From the NCBI GenBank assembly GCA_964393335.1, contig CAYMTN010000002.1, forward strand, positions 1 through 58,835: 58,835 nucleotides of DNA. Direction: 5' to 3'. Source of the stretch: CAYMTN01 sp964393335 (GTDB lineage Bacteria; Chloroflexota; Anaerolineae; Aggregatilineales; Aggregatilineaceae). Positions 36,031 through 44,792 of the stretch are shown one piece after another; the first letter of the stretch is position 1, and every line of letters begins with the position of its first letter. Below the pieces are notes generated by a model, which was not told the origin of the DNA, made no database searches, and was given only the letters and a program-made list of their open reading frames with translations. The position numbers and the translations under genes are program-made.

Positions 36031-37680
36031 TTGAACGTGGTGCCAACCAAACACATCGACCTGCGCTGCACGAACTGCGGACACGTAATCGAGTATGGGA
36101 GCCAGCAGATACTCTGCCCCCGCTGCGGTGAAAGCATCCTCGAAGCGCAGTATGACATGGACGCGCTGCGCCAGATCAACTGGCCGGACGTGATAACGCG
36201 GCGCAAACCCGGTCTGTGGCGCTACCACGAGTTGCTGCCCCTGAAAAACCTCGACAACATCGTCACGATGGGTGAAGGCGGAACGCCCATGCTCAAAGCG
36301 CCCAATTTGGGCGTCATGCTCGGTCTGAAAAACCTGTATATCAAGGATGAGCGTCAAGGGCCAACCGGGTCGTTCAAAGACCGGCAGGCATCGGTGGCGA
36401 TCTCGGTGCTGCGTGAATTAGGGATCGACGAGGCAGTCGTGGCCTCAACCGGCAATGTCGCCATCGCCTATGCCGCCTACGCCGCCCGTGCCGGGATCAA
36501 GCTGTGGGCCTTTCTGACCAGCCAGGTCCCCGGCGACAAAATGCGCGAAGTGGCGCTTTACGGAGCCAAAGTGATCAAAGTCACCGGTACATACGACGCG
36601 ACCAAAGCCGTCGCCGCCCGTTTCGCCCAGTCAAAAGGGCTGTTTCTGGATCGCGGGATCAAAAGCATCGCCGCCGTCGAGAGCATGAAAACGCTCGCCT
36701 ATGAGATCGCGGAAGACCTCGACTGGCGCGCACCGGATTGGTTCATTCAGGGCGTTAGCGGCGCGATGGGTCCGATTGGTGTGGCAAAAGGGTTCCAAGA
36801 CCTGATGGTGCTCGGCCTGGTCGACAAAAGCCCGGCGTTGGGCATCGTGCAGTCAGAAGGCTGTGCCCCTATGGTCACTGCTTACCAGGCCGGGCAGCGC
36901 ATCGCCACGCCGGTAGAAAACCCCCAAACGCTGATCGCCACGCTCAGCACCGGGCGGCCCGGACGCGCCTATGAGATGTTATGGTCGATCATGGAACGGT
37001 GGGGAGGCGCCGCCGAAAGCGCCAGCGACGAAGAAGCCTTCGAGGCCATGCGCCTGCTGGCGCGGATCGATGGCCTGTCAGTTGAACCGGCGACGGCGGT
37101 GACGTTCGCGGGGCTGTTTAAGATGGCCCGCCGCGGCACGATCAAAGCTGACGACGTGGTTGTGGTCAACTGCTCCGGCCATACGTTCCCCGTCGAAAAA
37201 CACATCTTGGGCGATCAGTGGTCGCGGCAGGTTGATGTCTCCAAAGCCGGGCAGACGCCATCGCTGCCGGAAGAGGGGCTGCTTTCCGCCCTGGAACAGA
37301 TCGACGCCAGCATCAACCGCGTCGTCGTGATCGAAGATAACCCTGACGCCGCACGGCTGATCACACGCATCCTAAAAACGCGCGGCCAGTACCGCGTCGA
37401 AATCGCGCAAAACGGGGTGAGCGGGATCGACCGCGTGCGGCAGGCCAGACCCGATGTGATTATCACCGACCTGATGATGCCGGGCCTGGATGGATTTCAA
37501 GTGCTTGACATCCTGAAAGCTGATCCCGACCTGTGTCAGATTCCGGTCATCGTGTTAACGGCCAAAGAACTGACGCCGCGTGAGCGCGAACGTCTCAGCG
37601 GACAGATCGACGCCCTGCTGCAGAAAGGCAGCTTTCTGGACGAGGAATTGCTGCAAAGTATCATCAAAACGTTACAATAG
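36031..37680 (+). CDS. Threonine-synthase-like PLP enzyme fused to a C-terminal receiver domain
   Basis: 549 residues from TTG 36031, one base after the kinase stop; GAGGAG lies about 10 bases upstream. GTGs at 36037 and 36040 are alternatives. An N-terminal zinc ribbon, CTNCGHVIEYGSQQILCPRC, is followed by a fold-type II PLP domain (about 80-405): EGGTPMLKAPNL, PTGSFKDRQA with the PLP-binding Lys116, ASTGNVAIAYAAYAARAG as phosphate loop, and IQGVSGAMGPIG. This is the layout of threonine synthases, which convert O-phosphohomoserine to threonine. A linker (about 405-428) leads to an intact receiver (430-548): VIEDNPD, Asp480 in IITDLMMPGLDG, VLTAKE, LLQKGSF. The reading frame is continuous across the join. 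Control of the enzyme by phosphorylation is my inference. Confidence 0.9.
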   Translation: MNVVPTKHIDLRCTNCGHVIEYGSQQILCPRCGESILEAQYDMDALRQINWPDVITRRKPGLWRYHELLPLKNLDNIVTMGEGGTPMLKAPNLGVMLGLKNLYIKDERQGPTGSFKDRQASVAISVLRELGIDEAVVASTGNVAIAYAAYAARAGIKLWAFLTSQVPGDKMREVALYGAKVIKVTGTYDATKAVAARFAQSKGLFLDRGIKSIAAVESMKTLAYEIAEDLDWRAPDWFIQGVSGAMGPIGVAKGFQDLMVLGLVDKSPALGIVQSEGCAPMVTAYQAGQRIATPVENPQTLIATLSTGRPGRAYEMLWSIMERWGGAAESASDEEAFEAMRLLARIDGLSVEPATAVTFAGLFKMARRGTIKADDVVVVNCSGHTFPVEKHILGDQWSRQVDVSKAGQTPSLPEEGLLSALEQIDASINRVVVIEDNPDAARLITRILKTRGQYRVEIAQNGVSGIDRVRQARPDVIITDLMMPGLDGFQVLDILKADPDLCQIPVIVLTAKELTPRERERLSGQIDALLQKGSFLDEELLQSIIKTLQ

Positions 37681-37719
37681 GCCGATGTTACTCGTGCTGT
37701 TATGGTACCAGGACGCCAC

Positions 37720-38991
37720 ATGACACAACAAACTACCATTCTGTATATTGAGGACGACGAAGCCAGCCGGGCGCTGGTGCAGCGCGTGTTATCCTATGCC
37801 GGGTACCGGGTCCTGATTGCGACGCGCGCCCTTGAAGGGATCGACCTCGCCAAAAAACACCGCCCCGATTTGATTCTGACCGATATCAACCTGCCTGACC
37901 TGAGCGGGCGCGAAATCACCGTGCGGCTGCGCGCCGACCCGCGCCTGGTTTCGGTGCCCATAGTCGCCCTGACGGCACAAAGTCACGCCTTTGAACGTGA
38001 AAAAACATTCGTCGCAGGCGTGAACGGTTACATCACCAAGCCGGTTGACGTTTCAACCCTGATCGAAAAAATCGAGCTGTTCTTGCAGGGACATTCGGAG
38101 TCCATCGACGCGGCGACGCTGCAAATGGCTCAGCGCGCCTACAACCAGGAGTTAGTCGAGCGCCTCGAAGCCAATGTACGCGATCTCGAAGCGCGTAACC
38201 GCGACCTGCGCCGCCTGGATCGTATCAAAGATGACTTCATCCAGTTGACGGCTCACGAACTGCGCACACCGCTTACCACCGTTTACGGCTACAGCCGCCT
38301 GGTTCAGACTTCTACCGCAATCCAGAACGTCATGAGTCAGGACCTGGACGTGAACGCCTGTCTTACAGGCTTGATCGATTCAATCGAGCGACTCCAAAAC
38401 GTCGTGGACGAGATCATCACCATCTCGCGAATTGCCTCCGGGCGTGTCGATCTTAAGCTTGGCCCCACGCATCCGGGCGAGCTGATCCGGCACGCAATCG
38501 ACGACTATTCGACGGTGATCAAGCAGCGCCACCTGACTCTGCATTACGACATCACCACCTGGCCGCCGTCCTTTTTTGCCGACGCCGCCTTGCTAGAACT
38601 GGCGTTCAGCAATGTGCTGGGAAACGCGATCAAGTACACGCCGGATGGCGGAACGATCACGCTGGGCGCAGCCACGTCCGACGACACGATGCTGCGCATC
38701 ACTTGCACCGACTCCGGCATCGGCATCGATCCACAAGACCAGCCGCACATCTTCGACCGATTTTACTCCGCCGGCGACATGCAGCTTCATTCAACCAGCA
38801 AAACAGCGTTTCGTGGCGGTGGGCTTGGCCTGGGTTTGGCGATCAGCCGGGGCATCATCGAAGCGCACGGCGGAAGAATCTGGGTAGAGAGCGAAGGATG
38901 TGACGAAATTCGACTGCCTGGCAGCACGTTCCATATCGAACTGCCGCTTAACACCACTATGCCCAGTCTCACGCGCCAGACATTTCTGTAA
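37720..38991 (+). CDS. Receiver-histidine kinase (REC-HisKA-HATPase)
   Basis: 423 residues from ATG 37720 (MTQQTTILYIEDDEA), with AGGA upstream; an in-frame ATG at 37702 is possible. The N-terminal receiver (about 8-125) has YIEDDE, Asp55 in ILTDINLPDLSG, VALTAQ and Lys in GYITKPVD. A coiled coil (about 140-170) leads to HisKA with His179 in LTAHELRTPLTTVYGYS, then the ATPase domain (about 285-410: GNAIKYTPDGG, DSGIGIDPQD, GLGLGLAISRG). No transmembrane segment: a cytoplasmic kinase that receives a phosphoryl signal at its front end. It could be driven by the giant hybrid kinase and act on the lone receiver at 19813 or on the receiver of the PLP fusion enzyme. Confidence 0.93.
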   Translation: MTQQTTILYIEDDEASRALVQRVLSYAGYRVLIATRALEGIDLAKKHRPDLILTDINLPDLSGREITVRLRADPRLVSVPIVALTAQSHAFEREKTFVAGVNGYITKPVDVSTLIEKIELFLQGHSESIDAATLQMAQRAYNQELVERLEANVRDLEARNRDLRRLDRIKDDFIQLTAHELRTPLTTVYGYSRLVQTSTAIQNVMSQDLDVNACLTGLIDSIERLQNVVDEIITISRIASGRVDLKLGPTHPGELIRHAIDDYSTVIKQRHLTLHYDITTWPPSFFADAALLELAFSNVLGNAIKYTPDGGTITLGAATSDDTMLRITCTDSGIGIDPQDQPHIFDRFYSAGDMQLHSTSKTAFRGGGLGLGLAISRGIIEAHGGRIWVESEGCDEIRLPGSTFHIELPLNTTMPSLTRQTFL

Positions 38992-39007
38992 GTGTTGTTG
39001 ACCCGTT

Positions 39008-40096
39008 ATGGACAACCCGACCCGACGCATCGATCTCATGGCGGCCCTGCTTTCGCCGTTTTTTTTGGGGATGGCACCCGTCTTTGGCAAGCTGGCGCTG
39101 CGCGGCGGGGCCGATCCCTTCACCGTCGCGGCGGTGCGGACTTCGCTGGCAGCCGGCCTGTTATGGATTCTGTACCTGATTTTCTGGCGCGGTTACATCT
39201 ACATCTACCCGGCAGGTTTCCTCGGATGCGCGGTAGTCGGCACGGTCAACGGTATCGGGTCGCTGTTTTATTACAACGGCCTGAACCGGCTCGATGCATC
39301 TATGTCGCAGCTCCTGAATGGCACCTACCTGATCTTCGTCGTGCTGCTGGTGCGTCTGGGAGGACAATCACTCTCCTGGCGCAGCGGGCTGCGGGTTATT
39401 GTGGCGTCATTCGGCTTGCTGCTCATCACCGGCGGCGTGCGCGGGCGGCTTGATTGGGTCGGCGTCGGGCTGATGCTCGGCAGCGCCCTGTTGTTCGCGG
39501 GCACGGTCGTCTTGAGCCAGCGCGTGTTGTGGGAAATGCCCGCCCAAACAGTCACGCTGTACGTTATCACGGTGATGGCGCTGGTCGTCGTGATGGCGCG
39601 AGTCGCGTATGACCTGCGCTGGCTTCCGCAGACCGCCGATGCAACGTGGGCCATCGCAGGGCTGACCATTTCGACGGCGCTGTCGCGGCTGACGCTGTTC
39701 GCCGGAGTCAAGAATCTAGGTAGTTTGCAGACAACCCTGCTGGCGATTACGGAACTGGCTGTAGCTGTTGGGTTGTCGTTCCTGTTCCTGGGGGAGAGCC
39801 TGACGAACATGCAGTGGGTCGGCGTGGCAACGTTTGTCGTGAGCCTGCTGCTGCAAGGCGGCACATTCAGCGAAAACGCGCCGCGCGGTGCAGTGCCGCT
39901 GCCCAACATGGCTGGCATTGCATTCCAGCAGATCGCGTTCACGCATGCCTTTGGCAACAGCGGCATCTCGCAGGACGAACTCGACGCCATCCGGCGGATG
40001 ATGGGCGTCGAAGGGCCGCTGCCATCCGAGCCGCCGCTGAGTTATCCGGTGACTCCGCCCGCTGACCCGGCGGCTCCCACTGATCCTGCCGATTGA
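39008..40096 (+). CDS. EamA/DMT-superfamily transporter
   Basis: 362 residues, about ten transmembrane helices in two EamA repeats (about 10-140 and 150-285). Typical features are FFLGMAPVFGKLAL at the start of repeat 1, RTSLAAGLLW, LLNGTYLIFVVLLV, and in repeat 2 TELAVAVGLSFLFLGESLT, the conserved Glu-containing end of the family. A cytoplasmic tail of about 75 residues is hydrophilic and Pro-rich, ending in APTDPAD. Members export or import amino acids, nucleosides or other metabolites. It lies 17 bases after the receiver-kinase gene on the same strand, so it may belong to the same transcript. An amino-acid substrate would fit the PLP enzyme nearby, but that is speculation. Confidence 0.9.
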   Translation: MDNPTRRIDLMAALLSPFFLGMAPVFGKLALRGGADPFTVAAVRTSLAAGLLWILYLIFWRGYIYIYPAGFLGCAVVGTVNGIGSLFYYNGLNRLDASMSQLLNGTYLIFVVLLVRLGGQSLSWRSGLRVIVASFGLLLITGGVRGRLDWVGVGLMLGSALLFAGTVVLSQRVLWEMPAQTVTLYVITVMALVVVMARVAYDLRWLPQTADATWAIAGLTISTALSRLTLFAGVKNLGSLQTTLLAITELAVAVGLSFLFLGESLTNMQWVGVATFVVSLLLQGGTFSENAPRGAVPLPNMAGIAFQQIAFTHAFGNSGISQDELDAIRRMMGVEGPLPSEPPLSYPVTPPADPAAPTDPAD

Positions 40097-40106
40097 CAAG
40101 CGGTGC

Positions 40107-41138
40107 CTAATGGTCCCCGCGTTGGCGGAAAAACGCGATCAGACGCCGGACCGGATCGGTAATCCGGGCAGGGCTAATTTCCTCTTTCTGGGGCAGCGCA
40201 CCGTCTTCAGGCAGTGAAGGGGGAATCGGCTGTGTATCCTGGGTGACGGCAGGCATGTTGGCGGCTGGACGCCGCCGCAGGCGGGACGGGCGCGTATCCG
40301 TCATTACGACGGGCGGCTCAGGCAGCACGACAGGCTCTGCACCGGTCGCGGACGTTTCCGGTTTGGGTTCAGGTGATGCGGGGGCCGGTTCAGGTTCAGG
40401 CGGTGCGGTCTGGGGTTTGGCTGGCGGCGCGGTCATGGGTTTAGGCGGCAGCACCGACCGGGTCGATCCAGCGAACCGCGCCCGCAGCACGGCCACAGCG
40501 TCGGCGGTGCCGATGCGTCGCAGAGCGGCGGCGGCTGTACGTCGCACTATCGGGTGCGGATCGTCGAGCGCGTTCGTCAGCGGTCCAACGGCCCAAGTCG
40601 CTTGAATCTGGCCCAAGACCGCTGCGGCGTTCCGGCGGACCTGCCACGAATCACGCCGTAATGCGCCTAACAGCGTGACAACCGCCGGCGCGCTTTTCAG
40701 CCTCAACAGAGCCTCGGCTGCCGCCAGCCGCACGGCAGGCGGTGACGACGAGTTATGGAACAGGATCACCAGCGGCTCGACCGCCGCGCGATCCTCCAGA
40801 TCGCCCAGCGCGGCAGCAGCGGCGGCGACGGTGCCAACGTGGCGGCTTTTGAGCGCTTCGATCAAACCCTTGACGTCCCGGGCTTTGATAAGACCGGTTA
40901 CGTCAATGCGCTGGTCCAGTTCGTGGAGCGTATGGGCAAGATGTTTCTGAACCTGACTATCCGTCTCGTTTTCAAGCGCCGTTTTTAAGGCCGCGACCAC
41001 CTGGACAGCATCGAGCGTGCGCAGCGCTACCGCCGCACGCTTGCGCACTTCCGGGTCCGGGTAGCGCAGCGCATCGGTCAGCGCTGACACGTCCCGGCGG
41101 GATTGAAGCTGCCAGATATTCGGTCGAGAGCCTGCCAC
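40107..41138 (-). CDS. HEAT-repeat protein with proline-rich C terminus
   Basis: 343 residues from a GTG at 41136-41138. Residues 1-215 form about six HEAT-like helical pairs of about 31 residues (for example DVSALTDALRYPDPEVRKRA, AVEPLVILFHNSSSPPAVRL, AVGPLTNALDDPHPIVRRTA). Residues 220-320 are Pro/Glu/Ala-rich and probably disordered, and a short basic-hydrophobic helix ends the protein (DPVRRLIAFFRQRGDH). It has no signal peptide or transmembrane helix. Such repeats serve as protein-binding scaffolds or as lyases acting on phycobilins; the latter has no support here. It is convergent with the EamA transporter (10-base gap) and divergent from the PP2C phosphatase gene. Confidence 0.85.
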   Translation of the reverse strand: MAGSRPNIWQLQSRRDVSALTDALRYPDPEVRKRAAVALRTLDAVQVVAALKTALENETDSQVQKHLAHTLHELDQRIDVTGLIKARDVKGLIEALKSRHVGTVAAAAAALGDLEDRAAVEPLVILFHNSSSPPAVRLAAAEALLRLKSAPAVVTLLGALRRDSWQVRRNAAAVLGQIQATWAVGPLTNALDDPHPIVRRTAAAALRRIGTADAVAVLRARFAGSTRSVLPPKPMTAPPAKPQTAPPEPEPAPASPEPKPETSATGAEPVVLPEPPVVMTDTRPSRLRRRPAANMPAVTQDTQPIPPSLPEDGALPQKEEISPARITDPVRRLIAFFRQRGDH

Positions 41139-41275
41139 GTCGTTACGCCTTTGGGCACGTGCCGGTGTCGGTGGTAAAACGATCGACAGGTGGCATTATG
41201 CCACATGTGCCGCCAAACCGAAAACTATTGGTCGCGAGCGAACGGTTTGTCAGTTTTTGCGGAAACATGCCCAAC

Positions 41276-41305
41276 TTGCATCACATAGGTCACTGTCAGT
41301 AGAAT
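41276..41305 (+). promoter_or_regulatory. Putative promoter of the PP2C gene
   Basis: TTGCAT (41276-41281), an 18-base spacer and TAGAAT (41300-41305), about 40 bases before the ATG at 41345. Confidence 0.4.
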
Positions 41306-41344
41306 CATACACATGGGTCACGTGGAATATTGGAGAATGTGACG

Positions 41345-42616
41345 ATGGAAATACGAACGTGTCCAAACTGCGGGCACGAGAATCTGCCGCGCGCAGTTTT
41401 TTGTTTTCAGTGTGGAACCAACCTGGATGAACGGCCCGTCGTGCGTGGCATCCACCGCCAGCGCCGCCATGTCGAAGACGCCATGCGTTATGTTCAGGGA
41501 CGCGAAAACAGCCTCGAGCCAGACTTGGTCAAACACCTGCGCGAAGCAAAAGCCAAGCTTCCACCGCCCATTGAAGGCACCCCCGTGACCTGTCTGCGCT
41601 GTGGCACGCTGAACAAACCGCTGGCGAGTTATTGTATTGGCTGTGGCGCAACACTATCAGTGCCCGGCGATGTGAGCAAACAACATCTCGTCCCCCGCAC
41701 CGCCGCATTGAGCAACGTGGGCCGGGTACGCGAGAATAACGAGGATCGTGTCGGGTTGTGGGCGCGCGAAGGCGTCGTCCTGGCGCTCGTAGCCGATGGC
41801 ATGGGCGGGGCCGCCGCCGGAGAAGAAGCCAGCCGCCTGGTCGTCGAAGCGGTCCAGGCTGATTTTTTGGGCGAGGCACGCGGCAGCGAAACGCTGCAAG
41901 ACCTCGTGGAAGACGAAATTGGTGATAAGCTGCGTTCTGCGGTGCGGCGTGCCAACCGGGCCGTTATTCATCGCGCCCACGAACATCCTGAATTTCAGGG
42001 CATGGGCACGACCATGACCCTGGCTTTCGTACGCGGTAACCGCGTGATTATCGCCCACGTAGGGGACAGCCGCGCTTACCTGGTGGACGGACAGGAAAAC
42101 TGGATCAACCAGATCACCGACGACCACAGTTTCGTCGAGGCGTTGCTGGCGTCCGGCCACATCACCAGCGAACAGGCAGCCGTACACCCCATGCGCAACG
42201 TGTTATACCGCGCGCTGGGCCAGGTCGAAGACACCGAAGCCGATCTCTACAGCCGCACGCTGAACGAGGGCGACTGGCTCATCCTGTGCTCTGATGGGCT
42301 GACCCGCCACGTCAGCCCGACCGAGATCGCCGAGCGGACCAGTCAACTCACCACGCCGGAAGAAGTGGCGCAATCCCTGATCGATCTGGCGAACGAGCGC
42401 GGCGGAGAAGATAACATCAGCGCCGTCGTGATTCTGATGGAAAATGTCGGCGAGATTGAACCAGAAGAACCGCCCGATCCTGTCGTCTTTGAAGACACCG
42501 AGATCGGGCTTTACCAGGCTGAGCCAGCCGACGAACCGGAAGAATCCAAACACCAGACGATTGAGCTGCCTGCCGTCAATGACAGCGCCCCGGATGACCC
42601 GGCTGAGGACGGGTAG
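41345..42616 (+). CDS. PP2C-family Ser/Thr phosphatase with two N-terminal zinc ribbons
   Basis: 423 residues from ATG 41345 (MEIRTCPNCG), with GGAG upstream. A first zinc ribbon (CPNCGHENLPRAVFCFQCG) and a second (CLRCGTLNKPLASYCIGCG, about 80-100) precede the phosphatase domain (about 115-365). Metal-binding Asp residues are seen in RENNEDRVGL and VADGMGGAAAGEEAS, then AHVGDSRAYL and the closing GGEDNISAVVI. The C-terminal 60 residues are acidic. In bacteria such enzymes reverse phosphorylation by Hanks-type kinases, so the kinase-receiver fusion at 14863-16413 is a possible partner although 25 kb away. No transmembrane helix. The double ribbon suggests docking on a protein or nucleic acid. 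Confidence 0.93.
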   Translation: MEIRTCPNCGHENLPRAVFCFQCGTNLDERPVVRGIHRQRRHVEDAMRYVQGRENSLEPDLVKHLREAKAKLPPPIEGTPVTCLRCGTLNKPLASYCIGCGATLSVPGDVSKQHLVPRTAALSNVGRVRENNEDRVGLWAREGVVLALVADGMGGAAAGEEASRLVVEAVQADFLGEARGSETLQDLVEDEIGDKLRSAVRRANRAVIHRAHEHPEFQGMGTTMTLAFVRGNRVIIAHVGDSRAYLVDGQENWINQITDDHSFVEALLASGHITSEQAAVHPMRNVLYRALGQVEDTEADLYSRTLNEGDWLILCSDGLTRHVSPTEIAERTSQLTTPEEVAQSLIDLANERGGEDNISAVVILMENVGEIEPEEPPDPVVFEDTEIGLYQAEPADEPEESKHQTIELPAVNDSAPDDPAEDG

Positions 42617-42644
42617 AACTCCCCAAAGGGTTTCACAGGATAGA

Positions 42645-42670
42645 ACAAGCGCCCGAAAATGGGCGCTTGT
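42645..42670. terminator. Bidirectional hairpin between convergent genes
   Basis: Perfect 10-bp stem acaagcgccc (42645-42654) / gggcgcttgt (42661-42670) with loop gaaaat, placed between the PP2C stop and the stop of the SGNH-like gene. No long T run on either side. Confidence 0.65.
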
Positions 42671-42682
42671 CGTCTGAAAACG

Positions 42683-44089
42683 TCACTCTGGCTGCACCAG
42701 TTGCAGGTCATCGATCCAGATTGAACCGGCCTGCGGATTCTGCCAGTGTCCCACGTCAAACACGACCCACACCACATGCAGCGGGTCGAACACGTCAATG
42801 CCCGTCTCGCCCACCCATTCCGGCTTGACCAGATCACCCCAAACGATTATCACCGGCTGCCAGTCAGCGCCGGTTGATCGCAGCTCAACTTCAAACGGCG
42901 TCGCCTCACCGGTATCAGCATAAGGCTGTGCCACGTCTTCGACGGCCAACCCGACGCGCATCACCAGATCGGGCCGGTCCGCACGCCAGTAAAAACGGAT
43001 GCCTGCCGCGTCAGCCCACGCCGGGTCCGCGACAAAATCGACACCGCAGCCCGCGCTGCCCCCTGGTTGGAGATCGAGTGTCAGCCGCAGCGCGTTCTCA
43101 CCGCTGTAGCCCGGTTGATCCAGGCTGCAATCAAACGCGGTGACGCCGTCGTTGATGTAGTCCCACCACCAACCCGCTTTTTCGACCGACTCAAACCCGG
43201 CGAACAGATCGCTGGCCTGGTATACGCCGGTGTCATCTTCTGGCCCTGTGTCAGCCGAGCTGGCCTGATCAGCCGGTTCGGCAGGCAGAGGTGGCAGGTC
43301 AGCAGGCGCGGGTGCCATTTCTGGCGCAAATTCCCGCACAGCCTGATCGACGAAGGTCACCAGCACGGGGCCTACCGTACGATTGGCAACTTCATTCGGG
43401 TGGCTGTCCCACTCGTCGCTGCGATAGTCGGCGCGCAGCATTCCCTGGTCGTCGGCCAGTTGGCTGAAAAAGTCAAATACCCGGATGTTCGGATGCCCGG
43501 CGAGGAATTCGTCGGAGGCCAGGTAGGCGGCCCAACGCCGGGCGCGAACGGCATTCTCAGGTGACGTTTCGTTGGGTACCAGCGGCGGGGTTGTGAACGG
43601 AATGAATAACTTGTCCGGGTGTTGGTCCATCACATCGCGCATACTCAAGAAATAGTGTTGGTACTGCCGGAACATCTCTTCGCTGTCGATGTTGGACGAG
43701 GGAAAACAGCTCTTGTAGATGATCACATCATATTCCAGCATGTGGCTAAACGTGTTGGCCGGGGGATCAGTCACCGGCTGGTTGAAGATATTGAACCAGC
43801 CATCCGGATCGGTGTTATCGTCCGGCACGGCCCAGTTGATGCCCAGGTAGTTGCCCGCTGGGTCAACCAATCCTTCTTCGTTGTAACCGTGATCCCACAG
43901 ATCATAACCCAGCGCGGTGAACGCTTCGCGCACCCCGCCTTGCCAGATCACGCCGGCCCCGGTGGAATGATGCATGAACAGGACCTGCACCCGCTCCGGT
44001 TGGGCCTTCACCGAAAACGGTGCCAGCGTGAAAACGACGACGAGAACTGCAATAACCGGTGTGATACGCCAAATGTTGTGGTGGCTCAT
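42683..44089 (-). CDS. Secreted SGNH-like hydrolase with C-terminal carbohydrate-binding-like domain
   Basis: 468 residues from ATG 44089, just after GGAGGAGG; a seven-codon longer frame would include that site. A signal peptide (MSHHNIWRITPVIAVLVVVF, cut near VKAQ) precedes a domain of about 240 residues. It opens with QVLFMHHSTGAG and closes with DEWDSHPNEVAN, matching the layout of SGNH hydrolases with a nucleophile block first and Asp-x-x-His last, though the usual GDS is replaced by HHSTG. A Pro/Ala linker (about 265-295) leads to a beta-sandwich-like domain (about 300-468) rich in Trp, with FYWRADRPDL and SIWIDDLQLV, as in CBM11/CIA30-type modules. Probably acts on external glycans; catalytic competence is uncertain. 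Confidence 0.65.
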   Translation of the reverse strand: MSHHNIWRITPVIAVLVVVFTLAPFSVKAQPERVQVLFMHHSTGAGVIWQGGVREAFTALGYDLWDHGYNEEGLVDPAGNYLGINWAVPDDNTDPDGWFNIFNQPVTDPPANTFSHMLEYDVIIYKSCFPSSNIDSEEMFRQYQHYFLSMRDVMDQHPDKLFIPFTTPPLVPNETSPENAVRARRWAAYLASDEFLAGHPNIRVFDFFSQLADDQGMLRADYRSDEWDSHPNEVANRTVGPVLVTFVDQAVREFAPEMAPAPADLPPLPAEPADQASSADTGPEDDTGVYQASDLFAGFESVEKAGWWWDYINDGVTAFDCSLDQPGYSGENALRLTLDLQPGGSAGCGVDFVADPAWADAAGIRFYWRADRPDLVMRVGLAVEDVAQPYADTGEATPFEVELRSTGADWQPVIIVWGDLVKPEWVGETGIDVFDPLHVVWVVFDVGHWQNPQAGSIWIDDLQLVQPE

Positions 44090-44139
44090 CGTGCCTCCTC
44101 CTCGAGACAACCAACCGAACCGATCACACCAGACCCATC

Positions 44140-44766
44140 CTATGGACCGGTTCCTCCCGACTGTTTCTGTGCATCAAGTTTTTCTTGCAGCGTTTTTTCG
44201 CGCGCCTGCACACCCTGTACCATCTGGATAAATGCCTGAATCAAAGCCTGAATCTCGGCATCCGTGCCCGACGCGCCCGACTCTGCCAATTCCTGTATCG
44301 CCTGTTCATAGTCGCCTTGCGACAGCCGCCGCGTGGCGTCCATTACCTGCTGTAAATACATGGTCGTATAACGCACGCGTTCCACCAGGTTGCGCATCAT
44401 CGCCAGCCCGACCAGTGGACGCTCGCGCAGAAACGCCCAAAAGTCATCGCGGTGCAGCACCAATACCTCCAAATCGCCTGCCGCCGTCGCCGATGCGGAA
44501 CGCGGTTTTTGGTCCAGCATCGAAAACTCGCCAAACATCTCGCGTAAATGGCGAATCGTAAACTCATTGCCTTGCGAATCCTCGGTGAAAATACGCACCT
44601 GCCCCGACAAGATGATATACATGCAATCGCCGATGTCCCCTTTGTTAAAGAGAATCGCGCCTGTGGGGTATGTCTGGCGGCGCATCACCCCGATCAACGC
44701 TTCCCGGTCGGCCAGGTCCACACTTTTGAACAGCGGAGAACCGGCAAGCTGCTCGGCAATGTTCAT
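44140..44766 (-). CDS. Stand-alone cyclic-nucleotide-binding (CRP-like) domain protein
   Basis: About 208 residues (ATG 44766; GTG 44772 also possible). The cNMP-binding domain occupies about 1-125: FNKGDIGDCMYIILSGQVRI and the phosphate-binding cassette MFGEFSMLDQKPRSASA, with the Glu and Arg that hold the cyclic nucleotide. Unlike CRP/FNR it has no helix-turn-helix. Instead it ends in a helical, probably coiled-coil segment (TTMYLQQVMDATRRLSQGDY, then Gln/Lys-rich). The same VRYTT-x-x-x-x hinge and RxxQGDY phrase occur in the C-terminal part of the neighbouring PrsW-like fusion, so the two genes share an ancestor module. It may sense the same nucleotide as its neighbour. Confidence 0.88.
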   Translation of the reverse strand: MNIAEQLAGSPLFKSVDLADREALIGVMRRQTYPTGAILFNKGDIGDCMYIILSGQVRIFTEDSQGNEFTIRHLREMFGEFSMLDQKPRSASATAAGDLEVLVLHRDDFWAFLRERPLVGLAMMRNLVERVRYTTMYLQQVMDATRRLSQGDYEQAIQELAESGASGTDAEIQALIQAFIQMVQGVQAREKTLQEKLDAQKQSGGTGP

Positions 44767-44792
44767 ACACACAATCCTCGGTTAGCCGGGAG

